Origin: Pseudomonadota bacterium
GTDB lineage: Bacteria; Pseudomonadota; Alphaproteobacteria; Acetobacterales; Acetobacteraceae
Reading direction: 5' to 3'
Assembly: GCA_023390705.1 (NCBI GenBank)
Contig: JAEWCI010000072.1
Span: forward strand, 1 to 6,227
DNA: 6,227 nucleotides
A program made the translations under genes and the position numbers. Under the pieces are notes generated by a model. It was not told the origin of the DNA. It did not search any database and worked only from the letters and a program-made list of their open reading frames with translations. This document shows, in pieces, positions 1-5,564 of this stretch. Position 1 is the stretch's first letter. Each line of letters starts with the position of its first letter.

Positions 1-1
1 C

Positions 2-67
2 CCCCCCCCCCCCCCCGCCCGCCCCGGGGCGCCGGACGGCACCCGTACGGCATTCGGGCAGCCTTGA
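2..67 (+). CDS. Possible 3' end of an upstream gene with a proline-rich tail (partial)
   Basis: One frame is open from the window edge to a TGA at 65-67, ending three bases before the chosen mtnC start. Its 21 visible codons begin with a run of prolines encoded by the C homopolymer and end in ...RTAFGQP. The close TGA-CC-ATG junction is what an operon would show, and in many bacteria another methionine-salvage gene (mtnB or mtnD) precedes mtnC, but nothing in these residues identifies the product. The other two forward frames are also open here, so this reading is not proven. It could equally be non-coding leader. Confidence 0.3.
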   Translation, partial: PPPPPARPGAPDGTRTAFGQP

Positions 68-69
68 CC

Positions 70-771
70 ATGGCGGCATCCAAGGCAGCCGGGATTCGCG
101 CGGTCCTGACCGATATCGAGGGGACCACGACGGCCATCGCCTTCGTGAAGGAGACGCTGTTCCCCTTCGCGGAGACGGCGCTGGAGCACTTCCTGGCGGC
201 GCGAGGCGAAGCGCCCGAGGTGGCGCCGCTGCTGGCCGAAGTGCGGAATCTCGCGCCCGGCCAGGCGGAGGCGACGGCCCTGCGCGGCTGGATGGCGGCG
301 GATGCCAAGGTGACGCCGCTGAAGGCGCTGCAGGGGCTGATCTGGCGCCAGGGCTATCTGGACGGCAGCCTGAAGGGGCATCTCTGGCCCGATGTCGCCG
401 CCTGCCTGCGCGCCTGGGCGGCGGGCGGGCTGCGGCTGGCCGTCTATTCCTCCGGCTCGGTCGAGGCGCAGAAGCTGCTCTTCGGCCATAGCGAGGCCGG
501 CGACCTGACGCCGCTGTTCAGCGCGTATTTCGACACCCGCATCGGGGCCAAGCGGGAGGCGGCGAGCTACGCCGCCATCGCCAAGGCAATGCACTTGCCG
601 CCCGGCGACATCCTGTTTCTCTCCGACGTGGCGGAGGAGCTGGACGCCGCCGCCGCCAGCGGCTTGCGGACCTGCCAGTTGGTGCGCGCGGCGGACGGCA
701 CCCTGCCCTGCCCGCGCCACTCCCAGGCCCGGGACTTCCCCGAAGTGGCGAGGCTCTTCGGCCTGCCTTGA
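70..771 (+). CDS. mtnC: Acireductone synthase (enolase-phosphatase E1), methionine salvage
   Basis: This 233-residue cytoplasmic HAD-superfamily enzyme is expected to convert 2,3-diketo-5-methylthiopentyl-1-phosphate, through an enol intermediate, to the acireductone used by MtnD in the methionine salvage pathway. The family signatures are all present. DIEGTT at residues 15-20 carries the nucleophile Asp15 and Glu17. VYSSGSVEAQKLLFGHS (125-141) is HAD motif II. The lysine of IGAK (158-161) fits motif III. FLSDVAEELDAA (183-194) carries the Mg-binding acidic residue. The length matches the usual 225-235 residues. I chose the ATG at 70; an in-frame TTG at 64 would add only two residues, and neither has a clear Shine-Dalgarno. 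The TGA lies inside a long inverted repeat. No mtnA, mtnB or mtnD is visible in the window, although the left edge may hold the end of a partner gene. The identification is firm. Confidence 0.95.
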   Translation: MAASKAAGIRAVLTDIEGTTTAIAFVKETLFPFAETALEHFLAARGEAPEVAPLLAEVRNLAPGQAEATALRGWMAADAKVTPLKALQGLIWRQGYLDGSLKGHLWPDVAACLRAWAAGGLRLAVYSSGSVEAQKLLFGHSEAGDLTPLFSAYFDTRIGAKREAASYAAIAKAMHLPPGDILFLSDVAEELDAAAASGLRTCQLVRAADGTLPCPRHSQARDFPEVARLFGLP

Positions 772-812
772 TACCGGCCGGCATCCGTTTTGACTCTTGC
801 CGGCCGGTATCA
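769..812. repeat. Perfect 15-bp inverted repeat overlapping the mtnC stop codon
   Basis: The arms at 769-783 (TGATACCGGCCGGCA) and 798-812 are exact reverse complements and are separated by a 14-nt loop, TCCGTTTTGACTCT. The left arm begins with the mtnC TGA itself. A transcript would form a very stable GC-rich stem. No T-run follows the right arm, so it is not a classical intrinsic terminator, but it could stabilise the mtnC mRNA 3' end or be a dispersed REP-like unit. A related palindrome lies at 859-884. Confidence 0.8.
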
Positions 813-858
813 TGCGCGCGGGGTTGGTGTGGCGGCTGCGCGCCATGCAAATGGCCAG

Positions 859-884
859 ACCGGCCAGCATCCATGCTGGCCGGT
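859..884. repeat. 12-bp near-perfect palindrome related to the upstream inverted repeat
   Basis: ACCGGCCAGCAT at 859-870 is exactly complementary in reverse to 873-884, with only CC between, so the hairpin would have about 11 pairs and a four-base loop. The left half is 13/14 identical to 773-786 of the previous repeat (ACCGGCC, then A or G, then GCATCC). The right half shares GGCCGGTAT with that repeat's right arm. The likeness suggests two copies of one palindromic element. The rest of the 772-952 gap holds no gene that I can support. Confidence 0.65.
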
Positions 885-952
885 ATGCACCCGGCTTGCC
901 GCACCCGGCCGGGGCGTGGCTCAATGGCCGGGGAGAGAGGGACGGCGCCGCG

Positions 953-1858
953 ATGCCGCAGGGTGACTATCCGCGCGACCTGACCGGCTACGGCCGCAGC
1001 CCGCCACCGGCGGACTGGCCCGGCGGCGCGCGCATCGCCGTGCAATTCGTCCTCAACTACGAGGAAGGCGGCGAGAACTGCATCCTGCACGGCGACGCCG
1101 CCTCCGAAGCCTTCCTCTCCGAGATCATCGGCGCCCAGCCCTGGCCCGGCCAGCGCAACATGAACATGGAGAGCCTCTACGAATACGGCTCCCGCGCCGG
1201 CTTCTGGCGGTTGTGGCGGCTGTTCACCCAGCGCGGCATCCCGCTCACCGTCTTCGCCATCGCCAGCGCCATGGCGCGCAACCCGGAAGCGGTGGCGGCC
1301 ATGAAGGAAGCCGGCTGGGAGATCGCCAGCCACGGCCTCCGCTGGATCGAATACAAGGACATGCCGGAGGAGGAGGAGCAGCGGCACATCGCCGAAGCCG
1401 TGCGGCTGCACACCGAAATCGCCGGCGAAAGGCCGCTCGGCTTCTACCAGGGCCGCTGTTCGGAGAACACGCTGCGCCTGGCGCAGGAGGAAGGTGGCTT
1501 CCTCTACGGCGCGGACAGCTACGCCGACGACCTGCCCTACTACGTACCGGGCCCGAACGGCCCCTTCCTGATGGTGCCCTACACGCTGGATGCCAACGAC
1601 ATGCGCTTCGCCACCGCGCAGGGCTTCAACAGCGGCGACCAGTTCCTCGCCTATCTGCGCGACAGCTTCGACATGCTCTACGCCGAGGGTGGGCGGATGC
1701 TCTCCGTCGGCCTGCATTGCCGCCTGGCCGGGCGGCCCGGCCGCGCCGCGGCGCTGGCGCGCTTCCTGGATTACGTGCAGTCGCGCGAAGGCGTCTGGCT
1801 GGCGCGACGTATCGACATCGCCCGCCATTGGCGGCACCGTCATCCGCCAACCGGCTGA
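953..1858 (+). CDS. puuE: Putative allantoinase, PuuE type (polysaccharide-deacetylase fold)
   Basis: The 301-residue product resembles the PuuE family, cytoplasmic NodB-fold hydrolases that open the allantoin ring to allantoate in purine/ureide catabolism. Family blocks are clear: YPRDLTGYG (6-14), the near-invariant FVLNYEEGGENCILHGD (32-48), ESLYEYGSRAG (73-83), PLTVFAIA (97-104), ASHGLRW (125-131), FLYGADSYADDLPY (183-196), and VPYTLDANDMRFAT (208-221). PuuE is known as a metal-independent relative of the deacetylases, and the NYEEGGE segment fits that group. The frame is open back to 797, but homology begins after the ATG at 953, which follows a purine-rich GGGAGAGAGG (931-940), so the longer version is rejected. 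HGLRW departs from the HGWRW I expect in family members. No other ureide-pathway gene (uricase, transthyretin-like HIU hydrolase, allantoate amidohydrolase) is in the window, so the substrate is inferred. Another cyclic-amide or deacetylase activity is possible. Confidence 0.85.
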   Translation: MPQGDYPRDLTGYGRSPPPADWPGGARIAVQFVLNYEEGGENCILHGDAASEAFLSEIIGAQPWPGQRNMNMESLYEYGSRAGFWRLWRLFTQRGIPLTVFAIASAMARNPEAVAAMKEAGWEIASHGLRWIEYKDMPEEEEQRHIAEAVRLHTEIAGERPLGFYQGRCSENTLRLAQEEGGFLYGADSYADDLPYYVPGPNGPFLMVPYTLDANDMRFATAQGFNSGDQFLAYLRDSFDMLYAEGGRMLSVGLHCRLAGRPGRAAALARFLDYVQSREGVWLARRIDIARHWRHRHPPTG

Positions 1859-1863
1859 CACCA

Positions 1864-1917
1864 GGACATTTCCACGCTGACCATCCAGCGTGAAAATGCC
1901 CCGGCTGTTTGATTTTT
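1864..1917 (+). terminator. Likely intrinsic terminator after the puuE-like gene
   Basis: A stem pairs CATTTCCACGCTG (1867-1879) with CAGCGTGAAAATG (1886-1898) with one internal mismatch and a six-base loop, ACCATC. Two further G-C pairs (1864-1865 with 1900-1901) lie beyond one mismatch. A T-rich tail, GTTTGATTTTT, runs from 1907 to 1917. The hairpin begins six bases after the stop codon at 1858. The T-run sits several bases from the stem base, which weakens the case slightly. Confidence 0.55.
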
Positions 1918-1981
1918 CTCGCGCTTTCCGGGGCGAACCGCACACACTTCGCCTGAAAGCGCCCTACCTTGGAGGAACGCC

Positions 1982-2638
1982 ATGTCCGGCAACAGCACCG
2001 ATGTCCTCGACATCATCCACACCACCCGCGCCATGCGCCGGCTGAAGCCGGACCCGGTGCCGGACGAGTTGATCCGCAAGATCCTGCAGGCCGGCATCTG
2101 CGCCGCCAATGGCGGCAACACCCAGCGCTGGCGCTTCATGGTGGTGAAGGACCCCGCCATCAAGCAGGGCGTGCAGCGCTGGTACAAGAAGGCCTTCGAC
2201 GAGGTCGTCGGCCCCCGCTACGCCAGCAGCGCGCCGCCGCCCGGCGTCACGGCGGAGAAATACCGCCGCCAGCACGCCGCCGTGGAATACCTGACCGAGC
2301 ATTTCCACGAAGCGCCGGTCTGGATCGTCTGCTGCCTCGAGGAAGCGGGGGAGCCGAAGCGCTGGGCCGGGGCCTCGATCTACCCGGCGGTGCAGAACAT
2401 GCTGCTGGCGGCGCGCGCCCTCGGCCTGGGCAGCACGTTGACCACGCGCCACCTGCTCTACGAAAAGGAAGCGGAAGCGGCGCTCGGCCTGCCGCCCGGG
2501 GTGCATTCCTACGCCATCCTGCCGATCGGCTGGCCCATGGGCAATTTCGGCCCGGTCGGCCGCGGCCGGCTGGAGGAAGTGGTGTTCGGCGACCGCTGGG
2601 GCCAGCCCTGGGAACCCGCCGCCACCGCCACCGCCTGA
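1982..2638 (+). CDS. Nitroreductase-family FMN oxidoreductase
   Basis: The 218-residue product is a soluble nitroreductase-fold protein, a family of usually dimeric FMN enzymes that use NAD(P)H to reduce nitro compounds, quinones, enones or flavins. The FMN-binding N-terminal segment TTRAMRRLKPDPVP (14-27) corresponds to the RRSxRxF-type motif. AANGGNTQRWRFMVV (41-55) is the second conserved block, with Arg where NxQPW usually has Pro. GASIYPAVQNMLLAARALGL (130-149) is the core helix, followed by GSTLTT. PIGWPMGNFGPVGRGRLEEV (181-200) is the C-terminal signature with the phosphate-contacting Arg region. A strong Shine-Dalgarno, GGAGG at 1971-1975, lies six bases before the ATG and fixes the start. 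The upstream terminator implies its own promoter within about 65 bp, which I could not pin down. The physiological substrate cannot be read from sequence. It may share a transcript with the ABC genes 85 bp downstream. Confidence 0.9.
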   Translation: MSGNSTDVLDIIHTTRAMRRLKPDPVPDELIRKILQAGICAANGGNTQRWRFMVVKDPAIKQGVQRWYKKAFDEVVGPRYASSAPPPGVTAEKYRRQHAAVEYLTEHFHEAPVWIVCCLEEAGEPKRWAGASIYPAVQNMLLAARALGLGSTLTTRHLLYEKEAEAALGLPPGVHSYAILPIGWPMGNFGPVGRGRLEEVVFGDRWGQPWEPAATATA

Positions 2639-2688
2639 CCATGGCCGGGCCGGAACCGGGCGGGGCGCGCGCGGGTTCCCGCCCATGG
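2639..2688. other. Imperfect hairpin in the nitroreductase-ABC gap
   Basis: CCATGG occurs at 2639-2644 and again at 2683-2688, and GGAACC (2652-2657) can pair with GGTTCC (2674-2679). Together they make an imperfect GC-rich stem that begins right after the nitroreductase stop. There is no T-run. It might slow polymerase or protect an mRNA end, or it may just reflect the extreme G+C of this gap. Confidence 0.3.
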
Positions 2689-2723
2689 CGCCGCCGTGGC
2701 GGCGAAGGATCGCGGCCCGGCGC

Positions 2724-3479
2724 ATGAGCCCTCCCCCGGCCCTGGTGGTGCGGGACCTGACCAAGCGTTACCGGCCGGAAGGGCCGGCGGCGGTGGAGGA
2801 TCTCACCTTCACCCTGCCGGCCGGCGAGACATGGGGGCTGCTCGGCGGCAACGGCGCCGGCAAGACCACCACCATCGCCATGATTCTCGGCCTGCTGGTC
2901 CCCACCAGCGGCAGCGTGCAGGCGCTGGGCCATGACATGGCGAAGGACCGCTTCGCCGCCCTGGCGCGGATGAATTTCTCCTCGCCCTACATCGCCCTGC
3001 CGCAGCGCATCTCGGTATGGGAGAATTTGCAGGTCTATGCCCATCTCTACGACGAGCCGCGGGCCGCCCGGCGCATCGCCGAATTGGCGGAGCAGTTGCA
3101 ACTGGCGGAATTCCTGCACCGACCGGCCGGCGAGCTTTCCGCCGGGCAGAAAACCCGGGTGGCCCTGGCGAAGGCCCTGATCAACAGGCCGGAACTGCTG
3201 CTGCTGGACGAGCCCACCGCCAGCCTCGACCCCGATACCGGCGACTGGGTGCGCTCCTGGCTGGAGCGCTACCGGGCGGAGACCGGCTGCGCCATCCTGC
3301 TCGCCAGCCACAACATGGCGGAGGTGGAGCGCCTCTGCGACCAGGTGCTGATGCTGAAGCAGGGCCGCGTGGTGGACCGCGGCAGCCCGGAGGAATTGCT
3401 GGCGCGATATGGCCGCGACGACCTGGTGGAGGTCTTCCTCGACATCGCCCGCAACCGCCGCCAGGCGACGCCGGCATGA
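2724..3479 (+). CDS. ABC transporter ATP-binding protein (ABC-2 exporter type)
   Basis: The 251-residue protein is the cytoplasmic ATPase of an exporter. Walker A GGNGAGKTTT is at 41-50, the signature LSAGQ at 138-142, Walker B LLLLDEPTASLD at 158-169, and the switch histidine in LLASHN at 192-197. A C-terminal stretch, MLKQGRVVDRGSPEELLARY, completes the usual fold. The position where most relatives have the Q-loop glutamine is occupied by FSSPYIALPQ (85-94); the only Gln is four or more residues late, which may mark a distinct subfamily. The ATG at 2724 is preferred over one at 2685 because ABC homology starts within a few residues (ALVVRDLTKRY). Neither has a good ribosome site, and the purine tract GAAGGA at 2704-2709 is far from the ATG. 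The stop overlaps the permease start, so the two are translationally coupled. The cargo is unknown; drug, lipid or polysaccharide export are all possible. Confidence 0.93.
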   Translation: MSPPPALVVRDLTKRYRPEGPAAVEDLTFTLPAGETWGLLGGNGAGKTTTIAMILGLLVPTSGSVQALGHDMAKDRFAALARMNFSSPYIALPQRISVWENLQVYAHLYDEPRAARRIAELAEQLQLAEFLHRPAGELSAGQKTRVALAKALINRPELLLLDEPTASLDPDTGDWVRSWLERYRAETGCAILLASHNMAEVERLCDQVLMLKQGRVVDRGSPEELLARYGRDDLVEVFLDIARNRRQATPA

Positions 3480-4291
3480 CCCGCGCCTCGCTGCGCCGCA
3501 TCTGGGGGCTGATGTACCGCCACCTGGCGCTCTACCGCCGTTCCTGGCCGCGGGTGGTGGAGCTGATGTACTGGCCGGTGCTGGAAATGGTGGTCTGGGG
3601 CATGACCACCAGCTACCTGGCCGGGCTGGCGGGCGGCGCCACCGGCTCGCCCCTGGCGGTCACGGCGGGGCTGCTGCTGGGCGGCGCGCTGCTGTGGGAG
3701 GTCACGCTGCGCAGCCAGATGGGCATGACCTTCTCCTTCATGGAGGAGATCTGGAGCCGTAACCTCGGCCATATCACCGTGGCGCCGCTGCGCCCCTGGG
3801 AGTTCGTGGCGGCGCTGGTGGGGATGAGCATGATCCGCGTCTCGGTGGGGGTGGCGCCGGCCATGCTGCTGGCCTGGCTGCTCTACGGCTTCGGCATCCT
3901 CTCTGTCGGCCCGGCGCTGCCGCTGTTCCTGGCGGCGCTGGCGGCGATGGGCTGGGCGGTGGGGCTGGGGGTCACGGCCCTTATCCTGCGCCACGGCGCC
4001 GGGGCGGAGGCCCTGGCCTGGAGCGTGGTGTACGGCCTGACGCCCTTCGCCTGCGTCTTCTATCCGGTCAGCGCCCTGCCCGGCTGGGTGCAGCCGGTGG
4101 CGCTGGCCCTGCCGGCGGCGCATGTCTTCGAAGGCATGCGTCAGGCGCTGGCCGGCGGCGGCATCGCCTGGGGGCATCTGGCCACCGCCTTCGCGCTGGA
4201 CGCCTTCTGGCTGGCCGCCATGGCCTGGCAATTCCTGCGCCAATTCCACGCCGCGCGGGTGCGTGGCGCGCTGGTGAACATGGGGGAGTAG
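3476..4291 (+). CDS. ABC-2 type transporter permease
   Basis: The 271-residue product is an inner-membrane protein with about six hydrophobic segments, roughly at 28-50, 60-77, 108-138, 145-171, 178-197 and 233-253. It starts with a basic cytoplasmic N-terminus (RRIWGLMYRHLALYRRSW). EIWSRNLGHITVAPLRPWEF (91-110) is the typical amphipathic cytoplasmic loop of ABC-2 permeases. FYPVSALPGWVQPVALALP (195-213), followed by AAHVFEGMR (214-222), matches the conserved ABC-2 region near the last membrane segments. The frame stays open far upstream, but the ATG at 3476 overlaps the ATPase stop as ATGA, and the residues before it are not membrane-like, so this start is well supported. It should pair with the preceding ATPase, probably as a 2+2 complex. 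The 3' end converges on a minus-strand gene with only six bases between, leaving no room for a separate terminator. Confidence 0.92.
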   Translation: MTRASLRRIWGLMYRHLALYRRSWPRVVELMYWPVLEMVVWGMTTSYLAGLAGGATGSPLAVTAGLLLGGALLWEVTLRSQMGMTFSFMEEIWSRNLGHITVAPLRPWEFVAALVGMSMIRVSVGVAPAMLLAWLLYGFGILSVGPALPLFLAALAAMGWAVGLGVTALILRHGAGAEALAWSVVYGLTPFACVFYPVSALPGWVQPVALALPAAHVFEGMRQALAGGGIAWGHLATAFALDAFWLAAMAWQFLRQFHAARVRGALVNMGE

Positions 4292-4297
4292 GCCGGC

Positions 4298-4726
4298 TCA
4301 GGGGTAATGGCCACCGATATGGAAGACCAGGACCTGCCTGGCCATGGTGTTGAGGGTGAAGGCGACGCGGTGTTCCTGGCTGAGGCGGATGGTGAACTGG
4401 CCCTTGTTCTTCCCCGAAAGCTGCTCGTAATGCATGTCGCCGCAGATCTCGGCGGCCTCCTTGGGGTGGTGGTTCCGCACCTGGATCTCATCCTTCCAGT
4501 TGCGGTATTTCGCCATGTAGCCGGATGGCAGCGTGCATTGCCGCTCCGCCTTGGAGTCCGGCACGGTCCAGCCGCCCGTGCCATCCACGCCGCCGGCTTC
4601 CGGTTCATCCTCGCTGCCGCGAACCGCCCGGCGCCAGCGCGTGCTCTTGCAGCCGGGCACCGGACAGGCTTCGACATCCCAATTGGTCGTGAAATGGCCC
4701 CGCTCACATTGCAGACCTGCCGGCAT
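4298..4726 (-). CDS. Solitary zinc-ribbon-like protein with RelE/YoeB-like C-terminus
   Basis: I do not recognise the whole 142-residue protein. Residues 7-26 hold a Cys/His cluster, C7-x3-H11-x9-C21-x4-C26, that could bind zinc. A polar linker rich in Glu, Asp and Gly follows (about 36-60). Residues 70-141 look like the later part of the RelE/ParE fold: helical KEAAEICGDMHYEQL, then GQFTIRLSQEHRVAFTL (109-125), a strand QVLVFHI, and a terminal GGHYP. YoeB-type mRNA interferases end in the same R-x3-EHR...HY pattern, with Arg, Glu and a final His-Tyr as catalytic or functional residues; here these would be Arg114, Glu118, His140 and Tyr141. The first strand of the fold is not obvious. The ATG at 4726 has GGAGG on the minus strand (4739-4735) eight bases upstream; a TTG at 4801 would be in frame but is unlikely. 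No antitoxin gene adjoins it. RNase activity is an inference; a zinc-binding domain of other function is possible. Confidence 0.75.
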   Translation of the reverse strand: MPAGLQCERGHFTTNWDVEACPVPGCKSTRWRRAVRGSEDEPEAGGVDGTGGWTVPDSKAERQCTLPSGYMAKYRNWKDEIQVRNHHPKEAAEICGDMHYEQLSGKNKGQFTIRLSQEHRVAFTLNTMARQVLVFHIGGHYP

Positions 4727-4851
4727 TGGAATTCCCTCCCACGCGGATGCGATGCCAGTTCGGCACACCATAAAAGCAATATTTCTGATGGTCGAATGCA
4801 ATCATTGCGGGAATACCCGCCGAAACCTGCCGATCCCGCCGGAGGCCACCC
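4727..4851. promoter_or_regulatory. AT-rich divergent intergenic region, probable promoters both ways
   Basis: This 125-bp gap separates two divergent genes, so both transcripts should start here. About 40 bases at 4765-4805 (containing TAAAAGCAATATTTCTGATG) are near one-third G+C, far below the rest of the window. A short inverted repeat, GCGGG-AATA-CCCGC, spans 4807-4820 and could be an operator. Shine-Dalgarno sequences flank the gap: GGAGG at 4841-4845 for the + gene and its complement at 4735-4739 for the - gene. I could not find a -35/-10 pair with good spacing in either direction. Confidence 0.45.
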
Positions 4852-5490
4852 GTGCCCGACCCCACCCGCCTCTTCCTCATCCGCCATGCCCTGGTCGAGC
4901 CATCGGCCCGGACGATCTTCTACGGCGACATGGATGTCTCGCTCTGCGACCTCGCGCTGCGGCAGGAAGCGGCGCTCTACCGCTGGCTGGCGGCGCGGCT
5001 GCCCAATCCGGCGCGCTGGTACGTGACCAATCTCTCCCGCACCCGCGCCACCGCCGCCGCCATCTTCGCCGCTGGCTACCCGGAAGCGCCGCTGACCACC
5101 GAGCCCGCCCTGGCGGAGCAGCATCTGGGCGAATGGCAGGGTGTCGCGCATGACGCGCTGGTCGAACGCCTCCGCCACCCGCCGCACCCCTTCTGGCCGC
5201 ATGGCGCCGAGGAGGAGCCGCCGGGCGGCGAAAGCTTCCGCCGGGTGCAGGCCCGTGTCGCCGCCGCCCTGGAACGCATCGCCGAAGCCGAAGCGGGCGG
5301 CGACGTGGTCATCATCGCCCATGGCGGCTCCATCCGCGCCGCCCTGGCGCATGCCCTCGGCCTCACGCCGCATCAGGCGCTGGTCTTCTCCATCCGCAAT
5401 CTCGGCCTGACCCGGCTGGAGAAGCACGGCGTGGACTGGCGGGTGGCGACGGTGAACGAGGAGCCCTGGACCCCGCCCGCGGGCGCGTGA
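4852..5490 (+). CDS. Histidine phosphatase family protein (phosphoglycerate-mutase-like)
   Basis: The 212-residue soluble protein belongs to the histidine phosphatase superfamily, which transfers phosphate through a phospho-histidine. The N-terminal block LFLIRHALVE (7-16) gives the nucleophile His12 with Arg11. SRTRATAAA (62-70) provides a phosphate-pocket arginine. LAEQHLGEWQG (87-97) matches the E-x-x-x-G-x-W-x-G block with the likely acid Glu89. VVIIAHGGSIRAAL (152-165) holds the second catalytic His157. RHA replaces the usual RHG. The layout resembles CobC/alpha-ribazole phosphatase and PhoE-type enzymes, but no cobalamin gene is near, so the substrate stays open. The start is a GTG at 4852, supported by GGAGG six bases upstream and by homology beginning at once. 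It is divergent from the zinc-ribbon gene and 74 bp ahead of the lipoprotein gene. A 12-bp GC palindrome (CGCCCGCGGGCG) lies in the last codons. Confidence 0.9.
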   Translation: MPDPTRLFLIRHALVEPSARTIFYGDMDVSLCDLALRQEAALYRWLAARLPNPARWYVTNLSRTRATAAAIFAAGYPEAPLTTEPALAEQHLGEWQGVAHDALVERLRHPPHPFWPHGAEEEPPGGESFRRVQARVAAALERIAEAEAGGDVVIIAHGGSIRAALAHALGLTPHQALVFSIRNLGLTRLEKHGVDWRVATVNEEPWTPPAGA

Positions 5491-5501
5491 TCCAGGGCGG
5501 C

Positions 5502-5531
5502 TTGGACATGCCATGACATCGGCAGTAACCT
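5502..5531 (+). promoter_or_regulatory. Weak sigma70-like promoter candidate for the lipoprotein gene
   Basis: TTGGAC at 5502-5507 and TAACCT at 5526-5531 are separated by 18 bases and lie upstream of the ribosome site of the lipoprotein gene. Each hexamer matches only about half of the consensus positions, so this is a suggestion. Read-through from the phosphatase gene is the alternative. Confidence 0.22.
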
Positions 5532-5564
5532 CGGGGCAAATCCGGGGGTTAGGGGAGCCAATTC

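Noticed and set aside
790..813. A promoter made of TTGACT (790-795) and TATCAT (808-813)
   Set aside because: The spacer is only 12 bases, and both hexamers lie within the inverted-repeat structure.
797..952. N-terminal extension of the puuE-like gene by 52 codons
   Set aside because: It would translate the palindromic repeat region, and family similarity begins only after the ATG at 953.
518..1945. A 475-residue open frame on the minus strand across mtnC and the puuE-like gene
   Set aside because: It is antisense to two well-identified genes, has low-complexity Arg/Ala/Gly-rich composition, and shows no recognisable domain; long shadow frames are expected at this G+C.
1946..1970. A promoter with TACCTT (1965-1970) as -10 for the nitroreductase
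   Set aside because: Transcription would start near 1977 and cut off the strong ribosome site at 1971-1975.
4704..4805. A 33-codon minus-strand ORF overlapping the start of the zinc-ribbon gene, considered as an antitoxin or leader peptide
   Set aside because: It has no clear Shine-Dalgarno and no antitoxin-like features, and it is too short to judge.
5476..5487. Palindrome CGCCCGCGGGCG at the end of the phosphatase gene as a terminator
   Set aside because: There is no loop room and no T-run, and it lies inside coding sequence of very high G+C.
4141..5514. A 457-residue minus-strand open frame across the permease end, zinc-ribbon gene and phosphatase
   Set aside because: It overlaps three better-supported genes and has no family motifs.
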